Shown here: piece by piece, positions 8,559-16,963 of the stretch | How positions within the stretch are numbered: the stretch's first letter is position 1 | How the letters are laid out: each line of letters starts with the position of its first letter | DNA from: Pseudomonas putida | GTDB taxonomy: Bacteria > Pseudomonadota > Gammaproteobacteria > Pseudomonadales > Pseudomonadaceae | Length of the DNA stretch: 64,000 nucleotides | Assembly: GCF_009883635.2 (NCBI RefSeq) | Contig: NZ_CP026115.2 | Span: 992,001 to 1,056,000, forward strand | Direction of reading: 5' to 3' | Made by a program: the position numbers and the translations under genes | Notes under the pieces: model-generated | What the model was told of the DNA's origin: nothing | What the model saw: only the letters and a program-made list of their open reading frames with translations | Databases searched by the model: none

Positions 8559-9323
8559 ATGGCCGGCCCGATACTTTCCTTGCGCCACTATCGCGATGAG
8601 CTGATCGCCCACAGTCACGAGCACCCGCAATTGGTGTTCGGCCTGCACGGCCGCCTGGATTTCGAGGTGCAGGGCCGTGGCGCCAGGATTGCCCGCCAGG
8701 GGCTGATGGTGGTGCCCGCTGGCGCCCATCACACCTGCGCCAGCGATGTTGGCAGCGATTGCCTGGTGCTGGATGTTCCCGGTGAGCACTGGTTGCACGA
8801 GCAACTGGGGGCGCATGCCGATAGTAGCCGACACCTGCTCGATCAGCCTGGCGCACTGGGGCTGGATGATCGCCAGCAGCAACTGGTGGACTGGCTGGCG
8901 GCGAGCCCCATGGACGACCCACTGATCGCCCGGCAAGGCGCGGCGCTGTTGCTGGCCAGCCTCAACCCCAGCGCCTCGGCCAGGGTCACGCCCAGCCATC
9001 GCCTGCCCTATGCCGCATTCGACGCGCATATCGAACAGCAGGCGGCTTACCCCTTGCAGGTGGCCGACCTGGCGCGCATCGCGGGTTTGTCCAGTGCCCG
9101 GCTGCATGCACGGTTTACCGCCGAGTGCGGCATGACGCCGATGGACTATATCCGCCAGCGACGCCTGCTCAAGGCAAAGCGGCTGGTCACGCAGACCTTG
9201 CTGCCCATGGGGGAGATTGCGGTGCAGGTGGGATACAGCTCGCAAAGTGCGTTTTCGGCGGCGATGTTGCGCGCGTTTGGTTGCTCGCCGCTGGCCATGC
9301 GGCGAGAGCCTGGCGACAACTGA
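8559..9323 (+). CDS. AraC-family regulator with N-terminal cupin
   Basis: A 254-residue protein. Residues 1-95 are a cupin-like ligand pocket with HSHEHPQLVFGLHG and VVPAGAHHTC, which supply the cupin histidines. Residues 155-250 hold the AraC DNA-binding domain (LARIAGLSSARLHARFTAEC and VGYSSQSAFSAAMLRAFGCS). It is divergent from the metallophosphoesterase, with a 126-bp shared upstream region. The next gene on the same strand is an EamA exporter beyond a REP pair, and similar regulators often control adjacent exporters. That link is an inference. Confidence 0.86.
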   Translation: MAGPILSLRHYRDELIAHSHEHPQLVFGLHGRLDFEVQGRGARIARQGLMVVPAGAHHTCASDVGSDCLVLDVPGEHWLHEQLGAHADSSRHLLDQPGALGLDDRQQQLVDWLAASPMDDPLIARQGAALLLASLNPSASARVTPSHRLPYAAFDAHIEQQAAYPLQVADLARIAGLSSARLHARFTAECGMTPMDYIRQRRLLKAKRLVTQTLLPMGEIAVQVGYSSQSAFSAAMLRAFGCSPLAMRREPGDN

Positions 9324-9371
9324 TAGCAGGATGGCGACAGAACGTATCGGCCGGTGGCTTTACACTTTGCC

Positions 9372-9468
9372 TGTGCCGGCCCTTTCGCGGGGCAAGCCCG
9401 CTCCCACAATGTTCGAGGTGCGCAGGGCCACTGTGGGAGCGGGCTTGCCCCGCGAAAGGGCCGGCACA
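9372..9468. repeat. REP pair (BIME)
   Basis: Two inverted REP palindromes with the core GCGGGGCAAGCCCGC and its complement form a near-perfect 97-base inverted repeat between the AraC and EamA genes. The same element recurs near 16.9, 43.2, 49.0, 51.9 and 58.1 kb. Such REPs are typical of P. putida. Confidence 0.85.
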
Positions 9469-9497
9469 GCCAGTAGAGAATCAAGCAAGGACTCAGC

Positions 9498-10388
9498 ATG
9501 AACCACCGCACTGCCCTCGGCGCCCTGCACATCGGCGCGTTGTTCTTCGGCCTGACCGGCGTCTTCGGCAAGCTGGCCGCCAGCGCCAGCCCGGCGATCA
9601 TCGTCTTCGGCCGCGCCGCCTTCGCCGTGCTGGCCCTGGCGCTGTTCGCCAGCCTCACCGGGCCCGGCTGGCGGCGCCTGAGCGGCCAGGACATTCGCCG
9701 CCTGCTGCTCGGCGGCGTGCTGCTGGCCGGCCATTGGGTCAGTTTCTTCATCGCCGTGAAGGTTGGCGGCGTGGCCATCGCCACCCTGGGTTTCGCCAGC
9801 TTCCCGGCCTTCACAGTGATCCTCGAAGGCCTGCTGTTCCGCGAGCGCATCCGGCGCAACGAAGGCGTGCTGGTGGTGCTGGTCAGCATCGGCCTGATCC
9901 TGGTCACCCCGGCATTCGACCTGGCCAGCCAGGCCACCGGCGGCCTGCTCTGGGCCTTGCTCTCGGGTTTGCTGTTCTCGCTGCTGTCGCTGACCAACCG
10001 TGCCGGTTCCGGGCGCTTGCCCGCCGTGCAGGCGGCGCTGTGGCAGAACCTGGTAGTCGGCTTGTGCCTGCTGCCCTTCGCCGGCCCAGGGCTGAGCCAG
10101 GTCGCCCGCATCGACTGGTTGTGGATCGCCTTGCTCGGGGTCTTCTGCACCGGCGTCGCCCACAGCCTGTTCGTGGCCAGCCTGGCGGTGATCAAGGCGC
10201 GCACCGCCGCCGTGGTGTTTGCCATGGAGCCGGTCTACGGCATCGCCGTGGCCTGGGCGATGTTTGCCGAAACGCCAACCCTGCGCATGCTGCTGGGCGG
10301 CGTGCTGATCATCTTCGCTATCGTGCTGTCGAGCCGCATGGCCGCCGAACAGCCACCCCGGCACAAGGCCGTGGCCGAGGGCGCCTGA
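9498..10388 (+). CDS. EamA/DMT-family transporter
   Basis: A 296-residue inner-membrane protein with about ten spans and the internal duplication of two EamA domains (about 8-140 and 155-285). The GVFGKLAASASPAIIVFGR opening and the second-repeat AVVFAMEPVYGIAVAW are characteristic of drug/metabolite exporters. The substrate cannot be read. It ends in TGA directly abutting the stop of the convergent SelW-like gene, with no intergenic base. A regulator of the AraC family sits 174 bases upstream. Confidence 0.85.
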   Translation: MNHRTALGALHIGALFFGLTGVFGKLAASASPAIIVFGRAAFAVLALALFASLTGPGWRRLSGQDIRRLLLGGVLLAGHWVSFFIAVKVGGVAIATLGFASFPAFTVILEGLLFRERIRRNEGVLVVLVSIGLILVTPAFDLASQATGGLLWALLSGLLFSLLSLTNRAGSGRLPAVQAALWQNLVVGLCLLPFAGPGLSQVARIDWLWIALLGVFCTGVAHSLFVASLAVIKARTAAVVFAMEPVYGIAVAWAMFAETPTLRMLLGGVLIIFAIVLSSRMAAEQPPRHKAVAEGA

Positions 10389-10670
10389 TCAGCGATCGTT
10401 GTGCCCCAGGTCGCGCTGCGGGTCGATCTGGTCGCGCACGCGCTGCTTGAGCACCTTGGCCTCAGGGAAGCCACCGTCGGCCTTGCGCTCCCAGATCTGC
10501 ACACCCTCGCAGGTGATGCGGAAGATACCGCCGGTGCCCGGCTCCAACGCTACCCGGGCAAGGTCGTCGGTGAAGGTACTGAGCAGCTCCTGGGCCAGCC
10601 AGGCGGCACGAAGCAGCCATTGGCACTGCGTGCAATATGTGATGACGATTTCCGGCTTGTTGTCGGCCAT
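10389..10670 (-). CDS. SelW/Rdx-family thioredoxin-like protein
   Basis: A 93-residue protein with IVITYCTQCQWLLRAAWLAQ at the N terminus. The CxxC at about residues 13-16 is the redox motif of the SelT/SelW/SelH (Rdx) family, in which selenocysteine is replaced by cysteine in most bacteria. The C-terminal FRITCEGVQIWERKADGGFPE is the second family signature, and the length matches family members. It is presumably a cytosolic thiol oxidoreductase of unknown partner. The start is the ATG ending at 10670. Confidence 0.85.
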   Translation of the reverse strand: MADNKPEIVITYCTQCQWLLRAAWLAQELLSTFTDDLARVALEPGTGGIFRITCEGVQIWERKADGGFPEAKVLKQRVRDQIDPQRDLGHNDR

Positions 10671-10737
10671 GCTGAGGTATCTCCAGGTAAGGAGCCGCTT
10701 ATACTAGCGGTCTTTAGCCTTCGGTTTGAGACTCAAG

Positions 10738-12924
10738 ATGCGCCGCATGCTGTTATGCCTTTTGCTGACGCTCACTGCCCTCACCGTGTTCGCCGCCGAG
10801 CCTGCCCGCCCCAAGGTCGGCCTGGTGTTGTCTGGCGGTGCCGCCCGTGGCCTGGCCCATATCGGTGTGCTCAAGGCCCTGGAAGAACAGGGCGTGCACA
10901 TCGACGCCATCGCCGGCACCAGCATGGGCGCCGTGGTGGGCGGGTTGTATGCCTCCGGCTACAGTATCGAGGAGCTGGAAAAACTTGCCACCACGCTGGA
11001 CTGGCAGCAGGCGCTGTCCGATGCACCGCCACGGGAGGACGTGCCGTTCCGGCGCAAGCAGGATGACCGCGACTTCCTGGTCAAACAGAAGCTGAGCTTC
11101 CGCGACGACGGCAGCCTCGGCCTGCCGCTGGGGGTGATCCAGGGCCAGAACCTGGCGCTGCTGCTGGAAAGCAAGCTGGCCCACACCGCCGACATCCGCG
11201 ACTTCGACAAGCTTCCAATCCCCTTCCGCGCCGTGGCCACCGACATCGCCAGCGGCGAGAAGGTGGTGTTCAGCCGTGGCCACCTGCCGCAGGTGATTCG
11301 CGCAAGCATGTCGATCCCGGCGGTGTTCGCCCCGGTCGAGCTGGATGGCCGCCTGCTGGTAGACGGCGGGATGACCGACAACATTCCGCTCGACGTCGCC
11401 CGGGAGATGGGCGTCGACCTGGCCATCGTGGTCGACATCGGCACTCCGCTGCGCGACCGCAAGCAATTGGCCACGGTGGTCGACGTGCTCAACCAGTCGA
11501 TCACCCTGATGACCCGGCGCAATTCCGAGGAGCAGCTCGCCAGCCTGCAACGCGATGACATCCTGGTCCAGCCACAGTTGGCCGCCTTCGGCGTCACCGA
11601 CTTCGGCCGTGCCCAGGACATGATCGATGCTGGCTATCGCGCCACCCGCCTGCTAGACGCGCGCCTGGCCGCGTTGCGCCAACCAGAGAGCGACGCCAGC
11701 CTCGCGGTGGCGCGCTCGCCAGGCCAGCGCACACCGGTGATCACCGCAATCAGGATAGAGAACGACTCGAAAGTCAGCGACGACGTGATCCGCTATTACA
11801 TTCGCCAGCCAATTGGCGAACCACTGGCGCTCGACCGCCTGCAGACCGACATGGGCACCCTGTATGGCCTGGATTACTTCGACCGGGTGCAGTACCGCGT
11901 GGTGCACAAGGGCGACGACAACACCCTGGTGATCAACGCCCGCGGCAAACGCGGCGGCACCGACTACCTGCGCCTGGGCCTGAACCTGTCGGACGACCTG
12001 CGCGGTGACAGCGCCTTCAACCTTGGCGCCAGCTACCGCATGAACGGCATCAACCGACTGGGCGCGGAATGGCTGACCCGTGCCCAGATCGGTGACCAGC
12101 AGGAGTTGTACAGCGAGTTCTACCAGCCGCTGGACGTGGGTTCGCGCTACTTCGTCGCGCCCTATCTGGACTTCGGTTCGCAGAACATCGAAGCGACCCT
12201 GGACAACGACCCGATCGCCGAGTACCGGCTGGAACGCTATGGCTTCGGCCTCAACGTCGGCCGCCAGATCGGCACTTCCGGCGAGGTGCGCCTGGGCGTA
12301 GGCAAGGCCTGGGGTGAGGCTGACGTGCGTGTTGGCGATCAGGACCTGCCCAGCGTCAGCTTCAACGAAGGCTTCTACGAGCTGAAGTATTCGTTCGACA
12401 CCCTCGACAATGTGTACTTCCCGCACCGTGGCGAGGACATCGGCCTGACCTTCCGCAAGTACGACAAGTCGCTGGATTCGGACGAGGACTACCGGCAGTG
12501 GCTGCTGAACCTGGACAAGGCATTCAGCGTCGGCCCGAACACCTTCGTGCTGGGCGGGCGCTATGGACGCACGCTGGACCCAACGGAGGTGGTGACTTCG
12601 AGCTTCGTGCTGGGTGGCGCGAGGGAGCTGTCGGGCTTCCGCCAGCACTCGGTGTCAGGGCAGAACGTCAGCCTGCTGCGGATGGTCTACTACCGGCGCC
12701 TGACGCCGCGGGCCTATCTGCCGCTTGACTTCCCGCTGTATATCGGTGGGTCGCTGGAGCGTGGGCGGGCGTGGAACAACGACAACGCGTTCGACAGTGG
12801 CTACATCAATGCGGCGAGCATCTTCCTGGGGCTGGAGACGCCGTTGGGGCCGTTGAACCTGAGTTATGGGGCCAACACCGCGAATGAGCAGGCAGTGTAT
12901 TTGAACCTGGGGCATACGTTCTAG
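10738..12924 (+). CDS. plpD: PlpD-type patatin phospholipase/beta-barrel autotransporter (type Vd)
   Basis: The product is 728 residues from the ATG at 10738, the same length I recall for P. aeruginosa PlpD; an upstream TTG would add four residues. A signal peptide (MRRMLLCLLLTLTALTVFA) is followed by a patatin domain (about 25-320) with the oxyanion GGAARGLAH, nucleophile motif GTSMG and catalytic aspartate in VDGGMTDN. A POTRA-like domain (about 340-420) and a BamA/TpsB-like beta-barrel end with the aromatic residue F in GHTF. It is expected to place a phospholipase A1 passenger at the surface or release it. All catalytic residues are present. Confidence 0.9.
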   Translation: MRRMLLCLLLTLTALTVFAAEPARPKVGLVLSGGAARGLAHIGVLKALEEQGVHIDAIAGTSMGAVVGGLYASGYSIEELEKLATTLDWQQALSDAPPREDVPFRRKQDDRDFLVKQKLSFRDDGSLGLPLGVIQGQNLALLLESKLAHTADIRDFDKLPIPFRAVATDIASGEKVVFSRGHLPQVIRASMSIPAVFAPVELDGRLLVDGGMTDNIPLDVAREMGVDLAIVVDIGTPLRDRKQLATVVDVLNQSITLMTRRNSEEQLASLQRDDILVQPQLAAFGVTDFGRAQDMIDAGYRATRLLDARLAALRQPESDASLAVARSPGQRTPVITAIRIENDSKVSDDVIRYYIRQPIGEPLALDRLQTDMGTLYGLDYFDRVQYRVVHKGDDNTLVINARGKRGGTDYLRLGLNLSDDLRGDSAFNLGASYRMNGINRLGAEWLTRAQIGDQQELYSEFYQPLDVGSRYFVAPYLDFGSQNIEATLDNDPIAEYRLERYGFGLNVGRQIGTSGEVRLGVGKAWGEADVRVGDQDLPSVSFNEGFYELKYSFDTLDNVYFPHRGEDIGLTFRKYDKSLDSDEDYRQWLLNLDKAFSVGPNTFVLGGRYGRTLDPTEVVTSSFVLGGARELSGFRQHSVSGQNVSLLRMVYYRRLTPRAYLPLDFPLYIGGSLERGRAWNNDNAFDSGYINAASIFLGLETPLGPLNLSYGANTANEQAVYLNLGHTF

Positions 12925-12956
12925 ATTGCCGGGGCCGCTTTGCAGCCCCAGAGTAT

Positions 12957-13394
12957 TCAGGACTTCTCGAGGTTGGCGAGGATTTTGGCATGTACCCGCA
13001 TGCACACTTCCAGATCCGCCTCGTCCACACCCGTGAACAGTTCGAGGCGCAGGGCATTGGCAATAGTCTCGATCTGCTCGATCAGCGGCTTGGCCGGTGG
13101 GCACAGCAGGATCTTCTTCGCCCGCCGGTCTTCCAGTACTGCCTGGCGACGCACCAACCCCTGGCTTTCCAGGCTGTCGAGCAGCCGCGCCAGGGTCGGG
13201 CCTTCAACACCCACGCTCTGCGCCAGCTCGCGCTGGGTGGGCGCCTCTTCGAAACGGGCCAGGTGCAACAACACCAGCCAGCGCGCCTGGGACAGGTTGA
13301 GCCCGGCCAGGCGGCGATCCAGCTCGGCGCGCCAGCCGCGGGACATCTGTGCCAGCTGCATGCCGAAGCGGTGTTGGTTGTCGGTCAGGGGCAT
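12957..13394 (-). CDS. MarR/SlyA-family transcriptional regulator
   Basis: A 145-residue winged-helix protein starting MPLTDNQHRFGMQLAQMSRG at the ATG ending at 13394; a TTG two codons earlier is possible but has no better ribosome site. The recognition region LAQSVGVEGPTLARLLDSLE and the wing segment AVLEDRRAKKILL match SlyA/MarR regulators, which repress neighbouring genes and respond to phenolic ligands or oxidation. Neighbours are plpD (convergent) and recQ (upstream, same strand), and neither is an obvious target. Confidence 0.87.
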   Translation of the reverse strand: MPLTDNQHRFGMQLAQMSRGWRAELDRRLAGLNLSQARWLVLLHLARFEEAPTQRELAQSVGVEGPTLARLLDSLESQGLVRRQAVLEDRRAKKILLCPPAKPLIEQIETIANALRLELFTGVDEADLEVCMRVHAKILANLEKS

Positions 13395-13532
13395 AAGCAA
13401 CTCATAGACTAGAACTAATTATTAGTCAGCTAACCATGCTCCGGGGCATCAGGCAAGGCTGCCCGCCCCGGAAACGTCCGATAATCGTCAAAAAGGATGA
13501 CAAACATCAGCAGTTGACGGAAATGCCGCCCA

Positions 13533-15677
13533 TCAGAGTTCGAACTCTGCCGCCAGCGCCGCACGCACGCAGTACAGCACGCCTTCCGGCACCCGTGCGC
13601 CGAACAGCGGGGCAATCGCCGACACCGGCGGCAACTCGCCCTCGCCATCGAGGAAGGCATCCTGCACTTCCATCATCAGGTCTTCCGGCAGGTCCAGCGC
13701 CTGCTCCAGGCTCAGTTCCTGACGGCCCAAGGCCTCGGCCAGAAGGCTGTAGACGTTCTTCTCGCTGCAGTTGAGCTGCCCGGCGATCTGGGCCGGAGTC
13801 ATGCCGGCGCGAGCCAGGCTGACCAGCTCGTGGCGCAGGTCGAGCACCACTTTTGGCGCCTCCTCGGTGCCACCGGCGCCATTGAGCACTTCGAGGAAAG
13901 CCTGGCCATAGCGCTCCAGCTTGCGTGCACCCACACCGCTGACCTGGGCCATGTCGCTGAGGCTGGTCGGCTGGCTGCGGAGCATTTCCAGCAGTGTGGA
14001 ATCGGGGAAGATGACGTAGGGCGGCACGCTGTGCTCTTCGGCCAACTTGCGCCGCAGGGTGCGCAACGCCTCCCACAGCTCGCGCTCCTCGGCCCGTACC
14101 AGCTGGCTGGCCGGGCTGCCGCCGCTGGAAGACGTCTTGGCCACGGTTTGAGGCTTGAGGTCGCGGCGCAGCTGCAGGTTCACCTCGCCGCGCAGCAGCG
14201 GCCGGCAGCTGTCGGACAGGCGCAAGCCACCGTAGCCTTCCAGGTCGATGTCGACCAGGCCGCGCGCCACCAGCTGGCGGAATAGCGAACGCCACTCGGC
14301 CTCGGCCAGGCCCTTACCGACGCCGAATACCGAAAGTTTCTCGTGCCCGAAGTTGCGCACCTTCTCGGTGTCCTTGCCCAGCAGCACGTCGACCAAGTGG
14401 CCAACGCCGTAGCGCTGGCCGGTGCGGAACACCGCCGACAAGGCCTGGCGGGCCGGCTCGGTGGCGTCCCAGGTCTGGACCTGGTCGACGCAGTTGTCGC
14501 AGTGGCCGCACGGCTGTTCGAGGGTTTCGTCGAAATAGGCCAGCAGCGATTGGCGACGGCAGCGGGTTTCTTCGCACAGGGCCAGCATGGCGTCGAGCTT
14601 GTGCTGCTCGATGCGTTTGTGGCGCTCGTCACCTTCAGAGTTCTGCAGCATCTGCTTGAGCATCACCATGTCCTGCAGGCCGTAGGCCATCCAGGCATCC
14701 GACGGCAGGCCGTCACGGCCGGCACGACCGGTTTCCTGGTAGTAAGCCTCGAGCGACTTGGGCAGGTCGAGGTGGGCAACGAAGCGCACGTTGGGCTTGT
14801 CGATGCCCATGCCGAAGGCAATGGTGGCGACCATGATCAGCCCTTCCTCGTTGAGGAAGCGGTGCTGGTTGGCGGCGCGGGTCTCGGCGGCCAGGCCGGC
14901 GTGGTACGGCAAGGCCGGGAAACCTTGCTCGCAGAGGAACGCAGCGGTTTCATCGACCTTCTTGCGCGACAGGCAGTACACGATGCCGGCGTTGCCACGG
15001 CGCTCGCCGAGGAAGGCCATCAGCTGCTTGCGTGGCGCCTCCTTGGGCACGATGCGGTAGAAGATGTTCGGCCGGTCGAAACTCGACAGGAAGCGCTCGG
15101 CACCCTGCAGGTGCAGGCGCTGGACGATCTCCTCGCGGGTACGCATGTCGGCGGTGGCAGTCAGGGCGATCCGCGGCACATGGGGGAACAATTCGGCCAG
15201 CTGACCGAGCTGCAGGTACTCGGGGCGGAAGTCATGGCCCCATTGCGAGACACAGTGGGCTTCGTCGATGGCGAACAGCGAGATGTCGAGGTCACGCAGG
15301 AAGTCCAGCATGCGCGGCTGCACCAGGCGCTCAGGCGCCAGATAGAGCATCTTCACCTCGCCCCGGCGCAGGCGCCCGGCCAGGTCACGCTGCTGCTCCG
15401 GGCTCAGGGTGGAATTCAGCGCCGCTGCGGCCACGCCGAGTTCGTCGAGAGTGGCGACCTGGTCGTCCATCAGCGCGATCAGCGGCGACACCACCACCGT
15501 CAGGCCCGGGCGCAACAAGCCAGGCACCTGGAAGCACAGGGACTTGCCGCCACCGGTAGGCATCAGCACCAAGGCATCGCCGCCGTTGGCCACGCATTCG
15601 ATGATCGCTGCCTGGCGCCCACGGAAACTGTCGTAACCGAAGATATCCTTGAGAACGCGCTGAGCCTGTTCGAGCAT
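13533..15677 (-). CDS. recQ: ATP-dependent DNA helicase RecQ
   Basis: A 714-residue protein starting [20 protein letters not shown] at the ATG ending at 15677, with GGAG upstream; the open frame before it (to 15893) is non-homologous. Helicase domain: Walker [26 protein letters not shown], and GRAGRDG. The zinc-binding cluster reads [10 protein letters not shown]...CGHCDNC, then an RQC winged helix and an HRDC domain (about 515-595). About 100 extra C-terminal residues with a helix-turn-helix-like stretch ([20 protein letters not shown]) exceed the 609-residue E. coli protein, as in other pseudomonads. It unwinds DNA in RecF-pathway recombination and repair. Confidence 0.94.
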   Translation of the reverse strand: MLEQAQRVLKDIFGYDSFRGRQAAIIECVANGGDALVLMPTGGGKSLCFQVPGLLRPGLTVVVSPLIALMDDQVATLDELGVAAAALNSTLSPEQQRDLAGRLRRGEVKMLYLAPERLVQPRMLDFLRDLDISLFAIDEAHCVSQWGHDFRPEYLQLGQLAELFPHVPRIALTATADMRTREEIVQRLHLQGAERFLSSFDRPNIFYRIVPKEAPRKQLMAFLGERRGNAGIVYCLSRKKVDETAAFLCEQGFPALPYHAGLAAETRAANQHRFLNEEGLIMVATIAFGMGIDKPNVRFVAHLDLPKSLEAYYQETGRAGRDGLPSDAWMAYGLQDMVMLKQMLQNSEGDERHKRIEQHKLDAMLALCEETRCRRQSLLAYFDETLEQPCGHCDNCVDQVQTWDATEPARQALSAVFRTGQRYGVGHLVDVLLGKDTEKVRNFGHEKLSVFGVGKGLAEAEWRSLFRQLVARGLVDIDLEGYGGLRLSDSCRPLLRGEVNLQLRRDLKPQTVAKTSSSGGSPASQLVRAEERELWEALRTLRRKLAEEHSVPPYVIFPDSTLLEMLRSQPTSLSDMAQVSGVGARKLERYGQAFLEVLNGAGGTEEAPKVVLDLRHELVSLARAGMTPAQIAGQLNCSEKNVYSLLAEALGRQELSLEQALDLPEDLMMEVQDAFLDGEGELPPVSAIAPLFGARVPEGVLYCVRAALAAEFEL

Positions 15678-15922
15678 GTGCAACTCCACAAATCGCCGTA
15701 CCATCCTGGACACAGGCTGGACGAAAAACCCGCCCCGCACACGCCAAAAGCGTAAGCGGCTTTTGCCAGAAGGTCGGGAAATCCCGCCCCTGGATGAAAA
15801 ACGGCGGAGTATACCGTAGTGACGGCCCGCACAGGATGCCCGGTGACAGACGTTCCCTTTGCCCCGGCGTCGCCGCAAGGTGCTAGAATTCACTATCGTT
15901 TATTCCCCAAGGTAGCCCTGTA

Positions 15923-16510
15923 ATGTCCTTCGCCGAGCAACTGACCCGCCTGCAAGCCTTCCTCGACGCCGACGAGCTGCACGAAGAAGCGCTGGACTAC
16001 GTCGCCGCACACGGCTACCTGACCGCGCTGTCGATCTGCTCCGAGGACGTCCCCGAGCGTGAATGGATCGACGCGCTGTTCGCCGAAGAACCCCATTACG
16101 CCAGCGATGCCCAGCGCACCGAAATCGAAGCGACGCTGGTGGCCCTCAAAGGCCACATCGCCCGCCAGTTGGCCAGCGACGAGGAATTCGACCTGCCATG
16201 CGACCTGGACCTGACCGACGAGCCGGACGATTCCGACCTGCGCGGCTGGTGCATCGGCTTCATGGAGGGGGTGTTCCTGCGTGAAGAGGCCTGGTTCGAG
16301 AACGCCGAGGAAGAAGTCAGCGAGATGCTGCTGCCGATCATGGTCGGTTCCGGCCTGTTCGACGAACAGCCTGAATTCGCCGACATCGCCAGCAACGCCA
16401 ACCTGCAGGACGACATGATCGTGCAGATCCCGGAAGCGCTGAGCGCGCTGTTCCTGCTGCTGCACGCTCCAGACGAGAAACCGGCGCTGCTCAAGCCACG
16501 CCACCACTGA
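15923..16510 (+). CDS. YecA/UPF0149 family protein
   Basis: A 195-residue acidic protein of the YgfB/YecA (UPF0149) family. The segment ELHEEALDYVAAHGYLTALSI at the N terminus and LRGWCIGFMEGVFLREEAWF in the middle are family signatures. It lacks the C-terminal SEC-C zinc motif found in longer YecA proteins. No biochemical role is settled. It is divergent from recQ and followed after seven bases by the ybaN-like gene, probably as one operon. Confidence 0.82.
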   Translation: MSFAEQLTRLQAFLDADELHEEALDYVAAHGYLTALSICSEDVPEREWIDALFAEEPHYASDAQRTEIEATLVALKGHIARQLASDEEFDLPCDLDLTDEPDDSDLRGWCIGFMEGVFLREEAWFENAEEEVSEMLLPIMVGSGLFDEQPEFADIASNANLQDDMIVQIPEALSALFLLLHAPDEKPALLKPRHH

Positions 16511-16517
16511 GTCGGCC

Positions 16518-16883
16518 GTGCGCTACCTGCTGCTGGCCATCGGCTGGCTCAGTGTTGCGCTGGGGGTGCTGGGGATCTTCCTGCCAGTGTTGCCCACCAC
16601 CCCGTTCCTGCTGCTGGCGGCAGCCTGCTTCGCCCGCAGCTCACCGCGCTTTCACGGTTGGCTGGTCAACCATCCCAGGCTTGGGCCGTGGATCCGCGAC
16701 TACCTCAGTGGCGAAGGCATTCCGCTTAAGGGCAAGGTCTACGCCATCGGGCTGATGTGGGCGAGCATCGGCTTGTCCTGCTACCTGGTGCCGTTGTTCT
16801 GGGCCAGGACTTTCATGCTCACCAGTGCAGTGCTGGTGACTGCCTACATCCTCAAGCAGAAGACCTTGCGCCGGCCCAACTGA
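16518..16883 (+). CDS. YbaN/DUF454 family inner-membrane protein
   Basis: A 121-residue protein from a GTG start at 16518, seven bases after the yecA-like stop. It has the DUF454 signature: a glycine-rich first span (LSVALGVLGIFLPVLPTTPF), then CFARSSPRFHGWLVNHP and GPWIRDY, and two C-terminal spans. YbaN of E. coli is 125 residues and unknown in function. GTG is supported by tight coupling and family length. Confidence 0.85.
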   Translation: MRYLLLAIGWLSVALGVLGIFLPVLPTTPFLLLAAACFARSSPRFHGWLVNHPRLGPWIRDYLSGEGIPLKGKVYAIGLMWASIGLSCYLVPLFWARTFMLTSAVLVTAYILKQKTLRRPN

Positions 16884-16900
16884 GCCCTGCTGTCGCCTGT

Positions 16901-16957
16901 GCCGTCCTCTTCGCGGGACAAGCCCGCTCCTACAGGCTTGCCCCGCGAAGAGGACGG
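16901..16957. repeat. REP pair downstream of the adhesin gene
   Basis: A compact inverted pair of REP palindromes (CCGTCCTCTTCGCGGGACAA and its complement) lies between the convergent ybaN-like and adhesin genes. It probably acts as a transcript-end hairpin for one or both. Confidence 0.7.
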
Positions 16958-16963
16958 ACCTGC

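Noticed and set aside
7620..9245. 541-codon version of the LpxH-like gene
   Set aside because: Homology and the ribosome site begin at the ATG ending at 8432; the extra N-terminal part is antisense to the AraC gene.
9125..10450. 441-codon frame over the EamA gene
   Set aside because: It runs through REP elements and is out of frame with the clear EamA protein.
13533..15893. 786-codon version of RecQ
   Set aside because: The 72 codons before the ATG ending at 15677 do not match RecQ and contain no ribosome site at their start.
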